Source: Photorhabdus khanii NC19
GTDB taxonomy: Bacteria > Pseudomonadota > Gammaproteobacteria > Enterobacterales > Enterobacteriaceae
Length of the DNA: 37,133 bases
Assembly (NCBI RefSeq): GCF_000517265.1
Contig: NZ_AYSJ01000013.1
Span: 182,016 to 219,148 of the forward strand
Direction: 5' to 3'
The position numbers and the translations under genes are program-made. Every line of letters begins with the position of its first letter. Position 1 is the first letter of the stretch. Of this stretch, positions 1 through 10,106 are shown piece after piece. The notes beneath the pieces were generated by a model that saw nothing but the letters and a program-made list of their open reading frames with translations, had not been told where the DNA came from and searched no databases.

Positions 1-398
<398 letters not shown>

Positions 399-416
399 GG
401 TTAAGCTCTCCTAATT

Positions 417-481
417 TGTACACACTAAAATTGTACATCAAGGTGTGCCTGTTAGCAAAGTGTACACAATGAAGGCGTACA
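417..481. promoter_or_regulatory. Four-copy TGTACA operator-like array
   Basis: The palindromic hexamer TGTACA occurs at 417-422, 432-437 and 461-466, and as CGTACA at 476-481. The start-to-start spacings are 15, 29 and 15 bases, so there are two symmetric pairs just upstream of the antitoxin start. Even spacing and position suggest a binding site for the DUF1778 antitoxin or the TA complex. That it is the operator is inferred. Confidence 0.5.
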
Positions 482-585
482 TTAATAATGTCAAATACGA
501 ACGTTTTTTGCACAGTTGCGACCGCCGCTAATTTTTCTGTGAAACCAAGTGTTTTTGTGTTTCAATACTCATCTCAAAAACAAAA

Positions 586-619
586 TGTCAATATTTATCT
601 CTCCGAACGGATTATGACA
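586..619. other. Candidate res subsite for TnpR resolvase
   Basis: A 34-bp segment is bounded by inverted TGTCA (586-590) and TGACA (615-619), the usual ends of a Tn3-type resolvase subsite, and lies 20 bases before tnpR. A TGTCAAATACGAACG stretch near 488-503 may be part of a second subsite. Subsite I, where exchange would occur, was not identified with confidence. Confidence 0.45.
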
Positions 620-639
620 CATTTTCAGGAGCAATTTTT

Positions 640-1215
640 GTGCTAGTTGGCTATGCTCGCGTCTCAACCCCGTCTCAAAACCTGGATCTGCAAATTAAGG
701 CGTTGAAAGAAGCTGGCTGCGACAAAATCTTCACGGATATCGCCAACGGTGCCAAGACAGCGCGACCCGGTCTCAAAGATGCCGAAATGGTTTTGCGGGA
801 AGGTGATGCCTTGGTGGTCTGGAAATTGGATCGCCTGGGCCGATCCATCCAGCACCTGATCGAGTCCATTAACGACCTCAAAGAAAAAGGTATTGGCTTT
901 CGCAGCCTCCAGGAAGCCATCGACACGCAAACCAGCGGCGGCAAACTGGTGTTTCATATTTTCAGTGCCTTGGCTGAATTTGAGCGTGATCTGATCCGGG
1001 AACGGACAAACGCCGGATTGGAAGCGGCACGCGCCCGAGGCAAGAAAGGTGGTCGTCCCAAGTCATTGGATCAGCCAAAAAACATTAAGTTGCTTAAGCA
1101 GATGCACGCCGATCCAAGTTACTCAATAGGCGATATTTGCAAGACGCTGGATATTTCCCGCTCCACCTTTTACCGCTATTTAAAGTCCGATAATAACGAG
1201 AATGATGGCCAATGA
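640..1215 (+). CDS. tnpR: TnpR serine resolvase of Tn3-family transposon
   Basis: This 191-residue serine recombinase resolves Tn3 cointegrates at res. It opens with [16 protein letters not shown], which holds the nucleophile serine in the YARVS motif. It continues with the [15 protein letters not shown] motif, the [16 protein letters not shown]-helix region, the GRPK segment and a C-terminal helix-turn-helix ([20 protein letters not shown]) that binds res. The GTG start at 640 is preceded by AGGAGC at 628-633. The stop overlaps the tnpA start as ATGA, so the two genes are coupled. All expected motifs are present and the length is normal. Confidence 0.93.
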   Translation: MLVGYARVSTPSQNLDLQIKALKEAGCDKIFTDIANGAKTARPGLKDAEMVLREGDALVVWKLDRLGRSIQHLIESINDLKEKGIGFRSLQEAIDTQTSGGKLVFHIFSALAEFERDLIRERTNAGLEAARARGKKGGRPKSLDQPKNIKLLKQMHADPSYSIGDICKTLDISRSTFYRYLKSDNNENDGQ

Positions 1216-4133
1216 AACGAATTTGGGATGTCGATGAACTTGCAGAGCATTGGAGTTTAAAGTTCGAGGAAACCCAGTTGCTCAAGACCAAACCGGCCAG
1301 GAACCACCTGGCGTTTGTTGCGCAACTCAAGTATTACCAGAACACCGGACGTTTCCCTTTCTCAACCAACGACATCCCGGAAACGCCCCTGCATTACCTG
1401 GCTGACCAGTTGGAAATCACCGTGGATCAGACCCATGAGTACGACTGGCTGGGACGCTCCGGTACGCGACACCGGCGAGAAATTCTCGAATTCTTGGGTA
1501 TCCGGCGCGTGTCTGCCGCTGACAAGACCGCTTTTTCAGACTGGCTGATCGACAGCCTCTATCCGCATGGAGCGGATATTGCCGATGCCACTGAATCCGC
1601 TTTCGAGTGGTTCCAGAAACACCAGGTGGAATGTCCGGCAGGCAAAGAGCTTGATCGCTTGGTGCGCTCGGCCTATCAGCAGTTTGAACTCAAGCTGTAT
1701 GAGCACTTCGCTGGTTGCCTGTCACCAGCAAGCAAGATGCTAATGGAGCAATCCCTGGATGGCGTTGAAGACACGGTGAATTTCGGCGATATCAAAGCTG
1801 ATCCGGGGCACGTAGGGCTGGATAGTGTGTTGAAGGAAGTCGAAAAGCTTTCCTTTATTCGATCACTGCACTTGCCTATCGATACCTTCGCCGCTTTCAA
1901 TGCCAAAGTGCTGCAACGCTACCGGCAGCGCGTCAACAGCGAGAGCGCCTGGGAGGTGAAGCAGCACCCTGAAACCATCCGCTACGGACTTTACGCAATC
2001 TTCCTGTATTGGCGGCAACGGGAAATCATCGACGACTTGATTGAGCTGTTTATTCAGATCGTCCACCGCCTCTCAGCTCGCGCCGAGCGCAAACTGGTCA
2101 AAACATTGCTCAGTGATTTTCAGAAAGTACACGGCAAAACAGCGCTGCTATTTCGCATAGCGGAAGCGGTACTGGATAATCCCAACGGTCTGGTGAAAGA
2201 AGTGGTATATCCCGTTGCCGGGGAAGATACGCTGAAAAGCCTGCTGAAAGAGTACAAGTCATCTGGGCCCGCTTATCAGCAGCAGGTGCATAAGATCCTC
2301 CGTTCATCCTACAGCAATCATTACCGGCGCATGTTACCCAGGATTCTGGCGGCGCTGACCTTCTGCTCCAACAACACCCAGCATCGCCCGGTTCTGGATG
2401 CCCTGGATTGGCTGAAACAAAATCAGGCCAGCAACCAGCGGTATATCAAGCTCGATGACACAATTCCGGTGGACGGGGTTATCCAGCCCAAATGGCGCGA
2501 TATTGTCATTGAGGACAACCAGGGCGAAAAGCGCATCAACCGGATCAACTACGAAATCTGCGTCTTGCAGGCGTTGCGGAAGCGCTTGCGCTGCAAGGAA
2601 ATCTGGGTGGTGGATGCCGACCGTTACCGTAACCCTGATGACGATCTCCCGCTGGACTTCGATACTAACCGCGAAAACTATTACCAGGACCTCGGCCAGA
2701 CTACCGACGCAACCGCCTTTGTTGAGCAACTGCGTAGCGAAATGGGTACAGCACTGGAAATCCTTGACCGGGAGATGCCGAAAAATCGCAAGGTTCGGAT
2801 CTTATCCCAGGGTAAAAACCGGATATCCATTACGCCGCTCACCCCGCAACAGGAGCCTATGAATCTGGCCTACCTGAAACGCGAGATTACCGGTCGATGG
2901 CCCATGACCAGCCTGCTCGATGTCCTGAAGGAAGCCGATTTGCGGATCGGGTTCAGCGACCATTTCAAGACCGTGGCCGACAGGGAAAACCTCGACCGTC
3001 AAAGTTTACAGCAGCGGATATTGCTCTGCCTCTATGGTATGGGCACCAACACCGGATTAAAACGGGTCAGTGGCAGCCGTCATGGGATCAGCTACAAAGA
3101 ACTGCTTAATGTGCGTCGCCGCTTTATTCACAAAGCCGCATTGCGCAACGCCATTGGCCAGGTTGCCAACGCGATTTTTACTGCCCGCAATCCCTCGATA
3201 TGGGGCGAAGGCACAACATCCTGTGCCTCGGACTCCAAGAAGTTTGGCTCCTGGGATCAAAACTTGATGACCGAATGGCACATTCGTTACGGTGGCCGTG
3301 GCGTCATGATTTACTGGCATGTGGAAAAGAAATCAACCTGCATCTACTCCCAGCTCAAGCGTTGTTCTTCTTCGGAAGTGGCCGCCATGATCGAGGGCGT
3401 TTTACGTCACTGCACGGACATGGAGATTGACCGGCAGTATGTCGATAGTCATGGCCAAAGTGAGGTCGCCTTTGCCTTCTCTCACTTGCTGGGATTCGAT
3501 TTGTTGCCACGCCTCAAGGCCATTGCCAGCCAAAAACTCTATCGGCCCGGCGATGATAAACCCAGTGATTACCCAAACCTTGAGCCAATACTGACACGTC
3601 CCATCAACTGGGAACTGATCATCCAGCAATACGACGAGATGATCAAATATGCGACCGCGCTCAAGCAGGGTACCGCCGATCCAGAAGCCCTACTACGCCG
3701 CTTCACTCGAAACAATGTCCAACATCCCACGTACAAGGCGCTTGCCGAACTGGGCAAAGTGATCAAAACCATTTTTCTGTGTCGATATGTTGGCTCCGAA
3801 GAACTTCGTCAGGAGATCCACGAAGGTCTGAATGTCGTCGAAAACTGGAACAGTGCAAATTCTTTCATCTTCTACGGCAAAGGCGGTGAAGTCGCAACCA
3901 ACCGGCTGGAAGATCAAGAACTATCGGTGCTGGCACTACATTTATTGCAGATCTCTCTGGTATACGTGAACACCTTAATGATCCAGCAGGTACTTAACGA
4001 GCCAAACTGGCTGTCACGGATGAAACGGGAGGATTTTAGGGCATTGACGCCGTTGATCTACTCCCATGTGAATCCTTATGGGATATTTGAGCTGGATATG
4101 AATACGAGACTGCCCATTGAAGTGGCCGCTTAA
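1212..4133 (+). CDS. tnpA: TnpA transposase, Tn3 family
   Basis: This is a 973-residue DDE transposase of the Tn3 family, close to the usual 970-1000 residues and uninterrupted. The N-terminal inverted-repeat-binding region starts [14 protein letters not shown]. The catalytic triad can be placed at about Asp674 (in [14 protein letters not shown]), Asp745 (in [10 protein letters not shown]) and Glu893 (in [11 protein letters not shown]). It carries out replicative transposition, giving a cointegrate that TnpR resolves. The ATG overlaps the end of tnpR. GC content is visibly higher than in the flanking AT-rich genes, consistent with recent transfer. An intact ORF suggests the element could still be active. 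Confidence 0.95.
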   Translation: MKRIWDVDELAEHWSLKFEETQLLKTKPARNHLAFVAQLKYYQNTGRFPFSTNDIPETPLHYLADQLEITVDQTHEYDWLGRSGTRHRREILEFLGIRRVSAADKTAFSDWLIDSLYPHGADIADATESAFEWFQKHQVECPAGKELDRLVRSAYQQFELKLYEHFAGCLSPASKMLMEQSLDGVEDTVNFGDIKADPGHVGLDSVLKEVEKLSFIRSLHLPIDTFAAFNAKVLQRYRQRVNSESAWEVKQHPETIRYGLYAIFLYWRQREIIDDLIELFIQIVHRLSARAERKLVKTLLSDFQKVHGKTALLFRIAEAVLDNPNGLVKEVVYPVAGEDTLKSLLKEYKSSGPAYQQQVHKILRSSYSNHYRRMLPRILAALTFCSNNTQHRPVLDALDWLKQNQASNQRYIKLDDTIPVDGVIQPKWRDIVIEDNQGEKRINRINYEICVLQALRKRLRCKEIWVVDADRYRNPDDDLPLDFDTNRENYYQDLGQTTDATAFVEQLRSEMGTALEILDREMPKNRKVRILSQGKNRISITPLTPQQEPMNLAYLKREITGRWPMTSLLDVLKEADLRIGFSDHFKTVADRENLDRQSLQQRILLCLYGMGTNTGLKRVSGSRHGISYKELLNVRRRFIHKAALRNAIGQVANAIFTARNPSIWGEGTTSCASDSKKFGSWDQNLMTEWHIRYGGRGVMIYWHVEKKSTCIYSQLKRCSSSEVAAMIEGVLRHCTDMEIDRQYVDSHGQSEVAFAFSHLLGFDLLPRLKAIASQKLYRPGDDKPSDYPNLEPILTRPINWELIIQQYDEMIKYATALKQGTADPEALLRRFTRNNVQHPTYKALAELGKVIKTIFLCRYVGSEELRQEIHEGLNVVENWNSANSFIFYGKGGEVATNRLEDQELSVLALHLLQISLVYVNTLMIQQVLNEPNWLSRMKREDFRALTPLIYSHVNPYGIFELDMNTRLPIEVAA

Positions 4134-4170
4134 AAGTTGGCGGTTATCGCAGCTACCCGGTCACTACCCC
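4129..4170. repeat. Proposed right inverted repeat of the Tn3 element
   Basis: Read outside-in on the minus strand, the segment starts GGGGTAGTGACC and ends TTTTAAG, overlapping the tnpA stop. Tn3-family terminal repeats characteristically begin GGGG and end near TAAG over 38-40 bp. This one measures about 42 bp, so one boundary may be off by a few bases. The partner repeat is outside the window. TATTA (4171-4175) would be the 5-bp target duplication. Confidence 0.45.
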
Positions 4171-4577
4171 TATTACATCAACTGCGAACATTATGGCCGG
4201 CCAGCCAAACGGTGCAGGAGATGAACAATGGGTGGTTACACCAGCGTGAAGCCAATGCATTACCGATGCAGGCGCTGGAAAATTACCATCTGGCGAAATT
4301 ACGTCTGCAACAACTGGCTGAACGACTCGACGCTTTGGATGAAAAACGTGGTCGTTATCTCACCGGTTCTGAACTGAAATCGATGGTGTTTGGCATCCGG
4401 CAGCCGTTGCTCAGTACACCGCCCTTGGAAGAGTTGCTGCGTCAACTGGCCGAACAACAAAAAAGTGGCACGGTCTCCCCGTCATTGTGTCAGCAAATTA
4501 ACACCCGTTTTAATCAATTACTCAATCGTTATGCACTGCTCATGGAGAGCATAAAAAACCGGGGGGCACTTTATTAA
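4171..4577 (+). pseudogene. vasL: 3' fragment of a type VI secretion VasL-like gene, cut by Tn3
   Basis: The reading frame is open from a TTG at 4137, but the first 11 codons lie in the transposon end. From 4171 it reads LLHQLRTLWPAS, then a helical region with ALENYHLAKLRLQQLAERLD, LDEKRGRYLTGSELKSMVFG and PPLEELLRQLAEQQ. This resembles the C-terminal domain of VasL/ImpA-related proteins of type VI secretion clusters (family recognition from memory, not a search). At about 135 residues it would be only the C-terminal part. No other type VI genes follow to the right, and the missing 5' part would lie left of the transposon if the insertion is simple. It could instead be a short helical protein of another family. 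Confidence 0.5.
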
Positions 4578-4656
4578 TTGGTGATAAAATGAACACGCAA
4601 ACTGTATGAGTGGGCTGATGACTGCCCATTTTGTTTGGCTCGGAAATGGAATGCCG

Positions 4657-4699
4657 GGTGTTACAAGATATCCTTCCTGTAGGGGATGGTTGTAACGCC
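4657..4699. repeat. 43-bp imperfect dyad, intergenic palindromic element
   Basis: GGTGTTACAA (4657-4666) pairs with TTGTAACGCC (4690-4699), with one T-G wobble, and an inner ATCC/GGAT stem follows after a small bulge. No poly-T follows, so it does not look like a terminator. It could be a REP-like repeat or an RNA structure in the gap between the vasL fragment and the lipoprotein gene. Confidence 0.4.
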
Positions 4700-4741
4700 T
4701 CAACTATCAGGAAACCTCTCTGTCAGATTAGAGCAACCAAT

Positions 4742-5143
4742 CTAATTTTTTAATGTGTTCACAATACTAATGGCTTGTTTTTTATCATTTGCCCCCATTC
4801 TAAACGAAGGAGATAAAGAGGTTTGAATAGTCGTTGTGAACATAGGAATACCGTTGAATGATACTGTCATTTGGGTTCCAATGTTTTTATTGATTAGAGC
4901 ATTAAATCGAGGAAAACAGGGTTTATCTTTTTTCATTACGACTGATAACTCATTATTCATTCCATTATGTGATCCTAAATAATCAATTTGATCTGTACAC
5001 GCTTGAGTTAAGATAAATTTGTCACCGGATAAAAATTCATACTTTAACCCTTCTTTCGTTTGAATTAGCCTGTTTTGATTGTTTTTATCGGAACATCCGG
5101 CTATTGCGGAGAGGAGCATCATAATAACAAATAGATTTTTCAT
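4742..5143 (-). CDS. Small lipoprotein with a SecD periplasmic-head-like domain
   Basis: The protein is 133 residues from the ATG at 5143. A further upstream in-frame ATG at 5209 would bury the signal peptide, so I chose the later start. The signal peptide MKNLFVIMMLLSAIAGC ends in a lipobox with Cys17; Ser at +2 suggests the outer membrane. The mature part (ELSVVMKKDKPCFPRFNAL, then NIGTQMTVSFNGIPMFTTTI and NDKKQAISIVNTLKN) follows the pattern of the SecD P1 head: repeat, NxGK-like turn, V-x-NG-x-P strand, then a helix ending in an LK-type motif. The function is unknown; a stand-alone head domain need not have a role in protein export. It stands alone between the vasL fragment and a coiled-coil gene. 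Confidence 0.65.
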   Translation of the reverse strand: MKNLFVIMMLLSAIAGCSDKNNQNRLIQTKEGLKYEFLSGDKFILTQACTDQIDYLGSHNGMNNELSVVMKKDKPCFPRFNALINKNIGTQMTVSFNGIPMFTTTIQTSLSPSFRMGANDKKQAISIVNTLKN

Positions 5144-5332
5144 AGTTTCGAACCTGTCATATTTAAAAACCATATATAGCCCCACTCTTGCTCCTCCTCT
5201 ATGGATCATGCAACCACTTAGGCCTGTAGCGTATGTAGTTTTTAGCCCCGACGGATTCTACATAATGAGCACTAAATAGTCGTTGTGCTGAAATTTTTCT
5301 ATTACTACACTATTCGCATACTCTTGCCATCT

Positions 5333-5602
5333 TTAACCGATAAAGATATATTTCAATGCCGCGATGACAACAGCAATACCAACGGCTAATATCAGTTTTT
5401 TCATCCAATCTAAATCTGTTTTTATAGTATTAATATCGGTTTTAATGCTTTCGGTAGCAGCTGTCAGATCTGCTTTGGTGGCGGCGCTTGTGTTTTGCAG
5501 TTCTGCAATAACTTCAACGATTTTTTCAGACTGCTCATCGTTAAAACCCGATGCTTTGAGTGCTTTAACTGCTGTAAGTGTATTCATTGCAAGTGAAGTC
5601 AT
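5333..5602 (-). CDS. Coiled-coil protein with C-terminal membrane anchor
   Basis: This 89-residue protein starts at the ATG at 5602, preceded by AGAGGA at a good distance; the longer reading from 5665 has no ribosome site. The N-terminal third (TAVKALKASGFNDEQSEKIVEVI) is followed by a long heptad-rich helix (ATKADLTAATESIKTDINTI) and ends in one hydrophobic segment (LILAVGIAVVIAALKYIFIG). The arrangement is like DUF1640-type bacterial proteins, which have an amphipathic helix, a coiled coil and a tail anchor. No enzymatic motif is seen. A role in membrane-bound oligomers is only inferred. Confidence 0.6.
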   Translation of the reverse strand: MTSLAMNTLTAVKALKASGFNDEQSEKIVEVIAELQNTSAATKADLTAATESIKTDINTIKTDLDWMKKLILAVGIAVVIAALKYIFIG

Positions 5603-5946
5603 TATTTCATCCTCTAAAACATAAGACAGTCGATTGATTACCTCTAAAGATAAGAATAAGACCATAAGGACACAAATGCAACACGATAGTAAATGAGATT
5701 CACCATCACCCGGTGAAGAGAACGTTGGCAGGGTGTTTTGTTTAGTATTTTAGCTTTAGAGGGTTTGGGTATTAATATGATTTATGCTAAAAATATGACA
5801 AATAAGTTGGTTAAAGTTGTATTTAAATAATTCGATATATTTTCTAAGATTCTAAAATGAATAATGAGAAAAAGTTTATCGCTTGTACATTCAGTCTGGT
5901 ACCTGATTTTATTGAGCGTTAGATTACTCCAAGTCAATAACCCTAA
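5603..5946. other. Intergenic gap, no gene seen
   Basis: AT-rich DNA without a credible reading frame on either strand. A small hairpin (TTCACC at 5699-5704 against GGTGAA at 5713-5718) lies behind the coiled-coil gene start. I see no RNA gene or clear promoter except that this must hold the promoter of the coiled-coil gene. Confidence 0.4.
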
Positions 5947-5971
5947 TCAGGAATGGAAACCCCATTCCTGA
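5947..5971 (-). terminator. Hairpin downstream of add
   Basis: TCAGGAATGG (5947-5956) and CCATTCCTGA (5962-5971) form a perfect 10-bp stem with a 5-base loop, 14 bases beyond the add stop. The T-run behind it is poor (TTAGGGTT), so it is either a weak terminator or a 3'-end stabilising stem. Confidence 0.5.
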
Positions 5972-5984
5972 ACTGTTTATATGT

Positions 5985-6986
5985 TTAACGGTTTGCTGCT
6001 TTCATTCTTAATTCCTGTTTTTCTGCATCACTGATAAAAGCGATTTCCAGCCCATTAATTTGAGCTTGGCGAATTTGAGCAATAGATAATCCTGCGGCAG
6101 GGGCGGCAACTTCATATTCATGGCGAATTTCGATACCTTCAACGGCTGGATCATCTGTATTAATAGAAGCAAGAATACCTTTTTCCAGGAATTGTTTCAG
6201 TGGATGGTCCAATAAAGAATTAACGGTACTGGTCTGAAGGTTTGAGGTTAAACAGGATTCAATACCGATACGGTTTTCAACCAAATAATCCATCAGAGCC
6301 GGATCGGTAATCGCTTTTACACCATGACCAATCCGCGTTGCTCCTAATTCACGAATAGCCTGCCAGATACTTTCAGCGCCAGCTGCTTCACCGGCATGGA
6401 CGGTTATTTGCCAGCCGGTATCACGGGCTTTGGTAAAATGAGACTGGAAAAGATGGCCGGGGAAGCCTAATTCATCACCCGCCAGATCCAGTGCGGTAAT
6501 ATGCTGGTGATGAGCCAGCAAACCCGCCAATTCTTGAGTACAGGCTTGTTCACCAAACGTTCTGCTCAGAATACCGATAAGACGAATATCAATATCGTTA
6601 TTTTGACGGGCAGAATGGATACCATCAATAACAGCCTCAACAACTCCCTCAACCGGCAATTGATGCTTCATTGCCATGTAATAAGGGGAGAAACGTAACT
6701 CGGCATAATCTAACCCGGCATTGACAGCATCTTCAACATTCTCGATGGCAACACGACGACAGGCATCCAAATCAGCCAGCACCGCCACTCCCCAATCCAA
6801 TTTTTGCAAAAAGCTGACGAGATCGGGTTCATGGCCAATAATTTGCACGTGGGGAAGCAGTGATTCCAGGTTATTAGCCGGAAGTTGGATATTATGCTGG
6901 CGGGCAAGATCTAAAATGGTCTCTGGCCGGATATTTCCGTCAAGATGGCGGTGTAAATCTGTCAGCGGGAGCTGTATGTCAATCAT
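5985..6986 (-). CDS. add: Adenosine deaminase
   Basis: Add deaminates adenosine and deoxyadenosine to inosine in purine salvage, using one zinc ion. The 333-residue protein matches the family length and shows the zinc and catalytic motifs in order: HRHLDG near residue 12 (N-terminal zinc histidines), HAGE around residue 197, GHG, SCLTSN and NTDDP (zinc aspartate). AAAGGAC lies before the ATG. It is read in the same direction as ydgA, but a strong terminator at 7005-7036 separates them, so add probably has its own promoter in the short gap or depends on readthrough. Confidence 0.96.
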   Translation of the reverse strand: MIDIQLPLTDLHRHLDGNIRPETILDLARQHNIQLPANNLESLLPHVQIIGHEPDLVSFLQKLDWGVAVLADLDACRRVAIENVEDAVNAGLDYAELRFSPYYMAMKHQLPVEGVVEAVIDGIHSARQNNDIDIRLIGILSRTFGEQACTQELAGLLAHHQHITALDLAGDELGFPGHLFQSHFTKARDTGWQITVHAGEAAGAESIWQAIRELGATRIGHGVKAITDPALMDYLVENRIGIESCLTSNLQTSTVNSLLDHPLKQFLEKGILASINTDDPAVEGIEIRHEYEVAAPAAGLSIAQIRQAQINGLEIAFISDAEKQELRMKAANR

Positions 6987-7004
6987 ATTCCAGGTCCTTT
7001 TTTA

Positions 7005-7036
7005 TATAAAAAAGCCAGTCAAATTGGTTGACTGGC
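7005..7036 (-). terminator. Rho-independent terminator after ydgA
   Basis: On the minus strand GCCAGTCAA pairs with TTGACTGGC over 9 bp (7014-7022 and 7028-7036), followed by TTTTTTAT. It starts 28 bases past the ydgA stop and lies within the ydgA-add gap. Confidence 0.85.
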
Positions 7037-7063
7037 AATTTAACAAAAGCGTTTATAGCCGTT

Positions 7064-8614
7064 TTATTGCGCAGGCTTCACAGTACCTTCTATTTGTACC
7101 TTTTTACTATTGTGAGTATCGCTTTCTGGCATTATTTGCTCTGGCGTTGCCTCATCATCAGAAGAGTCGGCTAAATTATATTCAGACATGAACTGATGTA
7201 AGGGCATTTTCTTACCGTTCATTTCGACATTACCGTCTGCATAGTTAAATTTAATGCTGATGGCATCTTTATCAACAGTGGTGATTTTAAACAGTTGGCC
7301 GAATTGTTCAAACTGTTCTATCTGTTTTGCCGCATCATCTTCAGCTTTCGCTTTATCCATACCATTCATCATCCTTGCCTGGGTTGCGAACTCAGTCATC
7401 ATGGGTTTTGGTAAGGTGACATTCAAAGACATATCCTGAATTAAAGTGCGGATAGCGTCTTCTGTTTTCATTGAAGACAGATTGCTTTTATCTTTTGGTA
7501 AGTTTTTCAGGCTTACTTTGTAATTGATGCTACTTTCACCTTTGGTATTTTTCCAGGTCAGTGGCTCGATACCAAATTGTGGATTGTTTTTCAGCAGGAT
7601 AGGAAAGTTAGAAAAAACGGCGTCAATAATGGCCGCGTTTGTAGCATCGGAAGAGAGATCACCGGACGCGAGGGATTTAGCGGTAGCATCATTATATGCT
7701 TGGGTAAACTTACGAACAGATTCACCATCCAGACGATCCGCTGTAATAGCAAATTTCCCTGAACCGAAATCGGTATTTTTCAGTTTGAGGCTGTCTAAGC
7801 TATAAGTGACTTTCCCTTTCAGATTAGTTTCGTCTTCACCGATGTTTGAATTTATCTTAACACCGGAAAGAACCATATCTTCATTGCCGATCCCTTTCAG
7901 GCTGATTTCCCGAATGTTGATGTTTTGATCACCAATATAGATATCAAATTTGCCTTTTTTGTTGGACAGGTTTAAATCAATTCCTTTAACAACGAAATTT
8001 TCGTTGTTTTTATTGATGGTCAGTTGGTCACTCTTTATTGCCAGTAATACCTCTTTCAGATCACGACTGAGATCTGAAGTCAATTTGGCACCGGAAAAAT
8101 TGAATTTAGCACCATTTTGTTCAAAATCGACGGGGATGATATCCACATCGGAAATAACAGAACCGCTGTAACTAACACGGGAATCAGCAGCGAACAGGGA
8201 TTTTCCCTTAGTCACTTCGAATAGTGGTTTTAACGCTTTGTTATTTTCCAGTTCGGAATGAACGGAAGCCATGCTAGGAATAAGTGTCAATTTCTTCACT
8301 TGTGCCAGCGGGAAAGGACCGTGATCAATCACAGACTTAATTGAAATCTCTTCACCTGGCTTGATTTCTGCGTTTTTAACGCCATCTTTAACCGTCAAGA
8401 CAAGCCGCACATCAGAACTGAATATCCCGCGATGGAAATCTTTACTCTGTAGTACCAGACCCGTTTCAGGGAATGCTTTTTCCAATTCAGCAGTTGCGTG
8501 GGAAACTGATTGGCCGATACGTTGTTCGATTTGTTTACCTGTATACCATGAAGCCCCAGTCCAGGCTGCACTCAAGGCAACAATAACGCCTACTGCCACT
8601 AACGATTTTTTCAT
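7064..8614 (-). CDS. ydgA: YdgA-like DUF945 family protein
   Basis: This 516-residue protein resembles E. coli YdgA (about 500 residues) in length, neighbourhood and sequence style. The N-terminus MKKSLVAVGVIVALSAAWTG is one membrane segment or uncleaved signal, followed by TGKQIEQRIGQSVSHA, a hallmark of the family. The rest is beta-rich and repetitive, with many SLKGI/LKNTDFGSGK-type strands, as in periplasmic AsmA-like proteins. The C-terminal 40 residues are acidic and low in complexity. The biochemical role is not known; the protein is expected in the inner membrane facing the periplasm. It lies between manA and add. Confidence 0.88.
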   Translation of the reverse strand: MKKSLVAVGVIVALSAAWTGASWYTGKQIEQRIGQSVSHATAELEKAFPETGLVLQSKDFHRGIFSSDVRLVLTVKDGVKNAEIKPGEEISIKSVIDHGPFPLAQVKKLTLIPSMASVHSELENNKALKPLFEVTKGKSLFAADSRVSYSGSVISDVDIIPVDFEQNGAKFNFSGAKLTSDLSRDLKEVLLAIKSDQLTINKNNENFVVKGIDLNLSNKKGKFDIYIGDQNINIREISLKGIGNEDMVLSGVKINSNIGEDETNLKGKVTYSLDSLKLKNTDFGSGKFAITADRLDGESVRKFTQAYNDATAKSLASGDLSSDATNAAIIDAVFSNFPILLKNNPQFGIEPLTWKNTKGESSINYKVSLKNLPKDKSNLSSMKTEDAIRTLIQDMSLNVTLPKPMMTEFATQARMMNGMDKAKAEDDAAKQIEQFEQFGQLFKITTVDKDAISIKFNYADGNVEMNGKKMPLHQFMSEYNLADSSDDEATPEQIMPESDTHNSKKVQIEGTVKPAQ

Positions 8615-8751
8615 AATGTAAATCTATCCTCTTAGTGCATATCTAGCAGGTAAATATGCACTCTCTTCCTATAAAAATGGCCGTTAACACCGCTTGGAAT
8701 TTACGTCGCGTTTTAACAGCCTATGAATTAAGCTTTAAACCCAGATCCGCA

Positions 8752-9927
8752 TTATTGATTAAAAACCCGGGCGGTAAAACCATCACCGTGAATAATCACA
8801 ACTTTTTCTGCCGCAGAGATAAATACTGATTCACCTGGGAAAATGTTTAATTGGTGTTCTCCAGATTGTATAACTGTTTGACCTTCAATACAAAAAACAA
8901 TCGATGCTGAATCATTTTCAAGAATAATTGGCTGTTCTGATAAAGAATAAACAGAAAATGCGAAATCATTGACAGGAACAGGGAAGTTTTGCACTGTTTT
9001 TTGTTGTTTTGGCAGGGTTAATAATGTGTTTATTGGTTTTGATACAAAATCAAGGTTTGCCATTAACTCAGGAATATCCATATGTTTATTGGTCAAACCC
9101 GCCCGCAGGACATTATCTGAATTTGCCATAACCTCAAGGGCAACACCTTCCAGATAAGCGTGAGGTGTACGGGCGCATAAAAACATCGCCTGGCCGGGTT
9201 CAAGTTCAATAACATTGAGTAAAAGTGGGGTAAACAGGCCATTGTCGTCAGGATAAAACTCCGTCATTTTTTTAATGGTATCCCACGGTTCGCCAATACG
9301 GCTGTTTAATGCTGATTTTAATACACCAAGCGCCAGCTGTTTTTGTTTACCTCTCATATGGAGTAATTGGGAAAATAAAAATGCAAGATTCTGTTCGTCT
9401 GGTTTCTGAATGAAAAACTGAATCTTGGGATGCGCAGCGGTAACCACTTCCAATAATTGCGTGATTTCGTTTAATGGACGGAACCCATTCATTGCCCGAA
9501 AAGGCGTCAGGGCATAAACCAATTCGGGCTTATGGTTATCATCTTTGTAATTTCTTTCAGGTGAGTCCAGTGGAATACCGGCGCTATTCTCTTTGGTAAA
9601 ACCTTCTTCGGCGGATATTTTATCAGGGTGAACCTGAATAGAGAGAGGTTGAGCTGCGCACAACACTTTAAATAAGAACGGTAAACGGTGAAATCTATCC
9701 GAAACCTTTTTCCCCAGATATTTTTCCGGATCACTGGCTATTAATTCATTTAAAGCAACTGGTTTTCCCGTTTCGGGATCTACCACAATCGAACTGCTTT
9801 TAGGATGGGCACCCATCCATAATTCAGCCATTGGCAGATCATCTGGATTTTCAACACCATAAATATGAGTCAGGGCGGTTTTACTCCCCCATGAATAGTG
9901 TTGGATTTGATTTATCATCTTCAACAT
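8752..9927 (-). CDS. manA: Mannose-6-phosphate isomerase, class I
   Basis: ManA interconverts mannose-6-phosphate and fructose-6-phosphate, linking mannose use to glycolysis and to GDP-mannose supply for surface polysaccharides. The 391-residue protein begins MLKMINQIQHYSWGSKTALT as in E. coli ManA. It carries the zinc-site motif SIQVHPDK (residues about 95-102), NHKPELVYAL (zinc glutamate) and the ARTPHAYLEG motif with the C-terminal zinc histidine. Length is normal. It is divergent from fumC, with about 180 bases between the two start codons that must hold both promoters. Confidence 0.96.
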   Translation of the reverse strand: MLKMINQIQHYSWGSKTALTHIYGVENPDDLPMAELWMGAHPKSSSIVVDPETGKPVALNELIASDPEKYLGKKVSDRFHRLPFLFKVLCAAQPLSIQVHPDKISAEEGFTKENSAGIPLDSPERNYKDDNHKPELVYALTPFRAMNGFRPLNEITQLLEVVTAAHPKIQFFIQKPDEQNLAFLFSQLLHMRGKQKQLALGVLKSALNSRIGEPWDTIKKMTEFYPDDNGLFTPLLLNVIELEPGQAMFLCARTPHAYLEGVALEVMANSDNVLRAGLTNKHMDIPELMANLDFVSKPINTLLTLPKQQKTVQNFPVPVNDFAFSVYSLSEQPIILENDSASIVFCIEGQTVIQSGEHQLNIFPGESVFISAAEKVVIIHGDGFTARVFNQ

Positions 9928-10106
9928 GGTCGTTGCTCTCTTTTTAAAAAATCAATCTATTTCCTTCATGCCACAATACGATAAACACGACTTGGTCGGC
10001 ATAATCAGGAACTAATATGTGGCATGATAGTGGAATGCCAATCAGTTTATCTGCAAAGGCTGGTTATGCATATTCGATTATTCTGTGTGTTAAGGAGATA
10101 GTAATA

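Noticed and set aside
4688-4700. Second Ter site candidate (GGTTGTAACGCC)
   Set aside because: Shares GTTGTAAC but lacks the TATG side and the ACTA end; explained by the local dyad.
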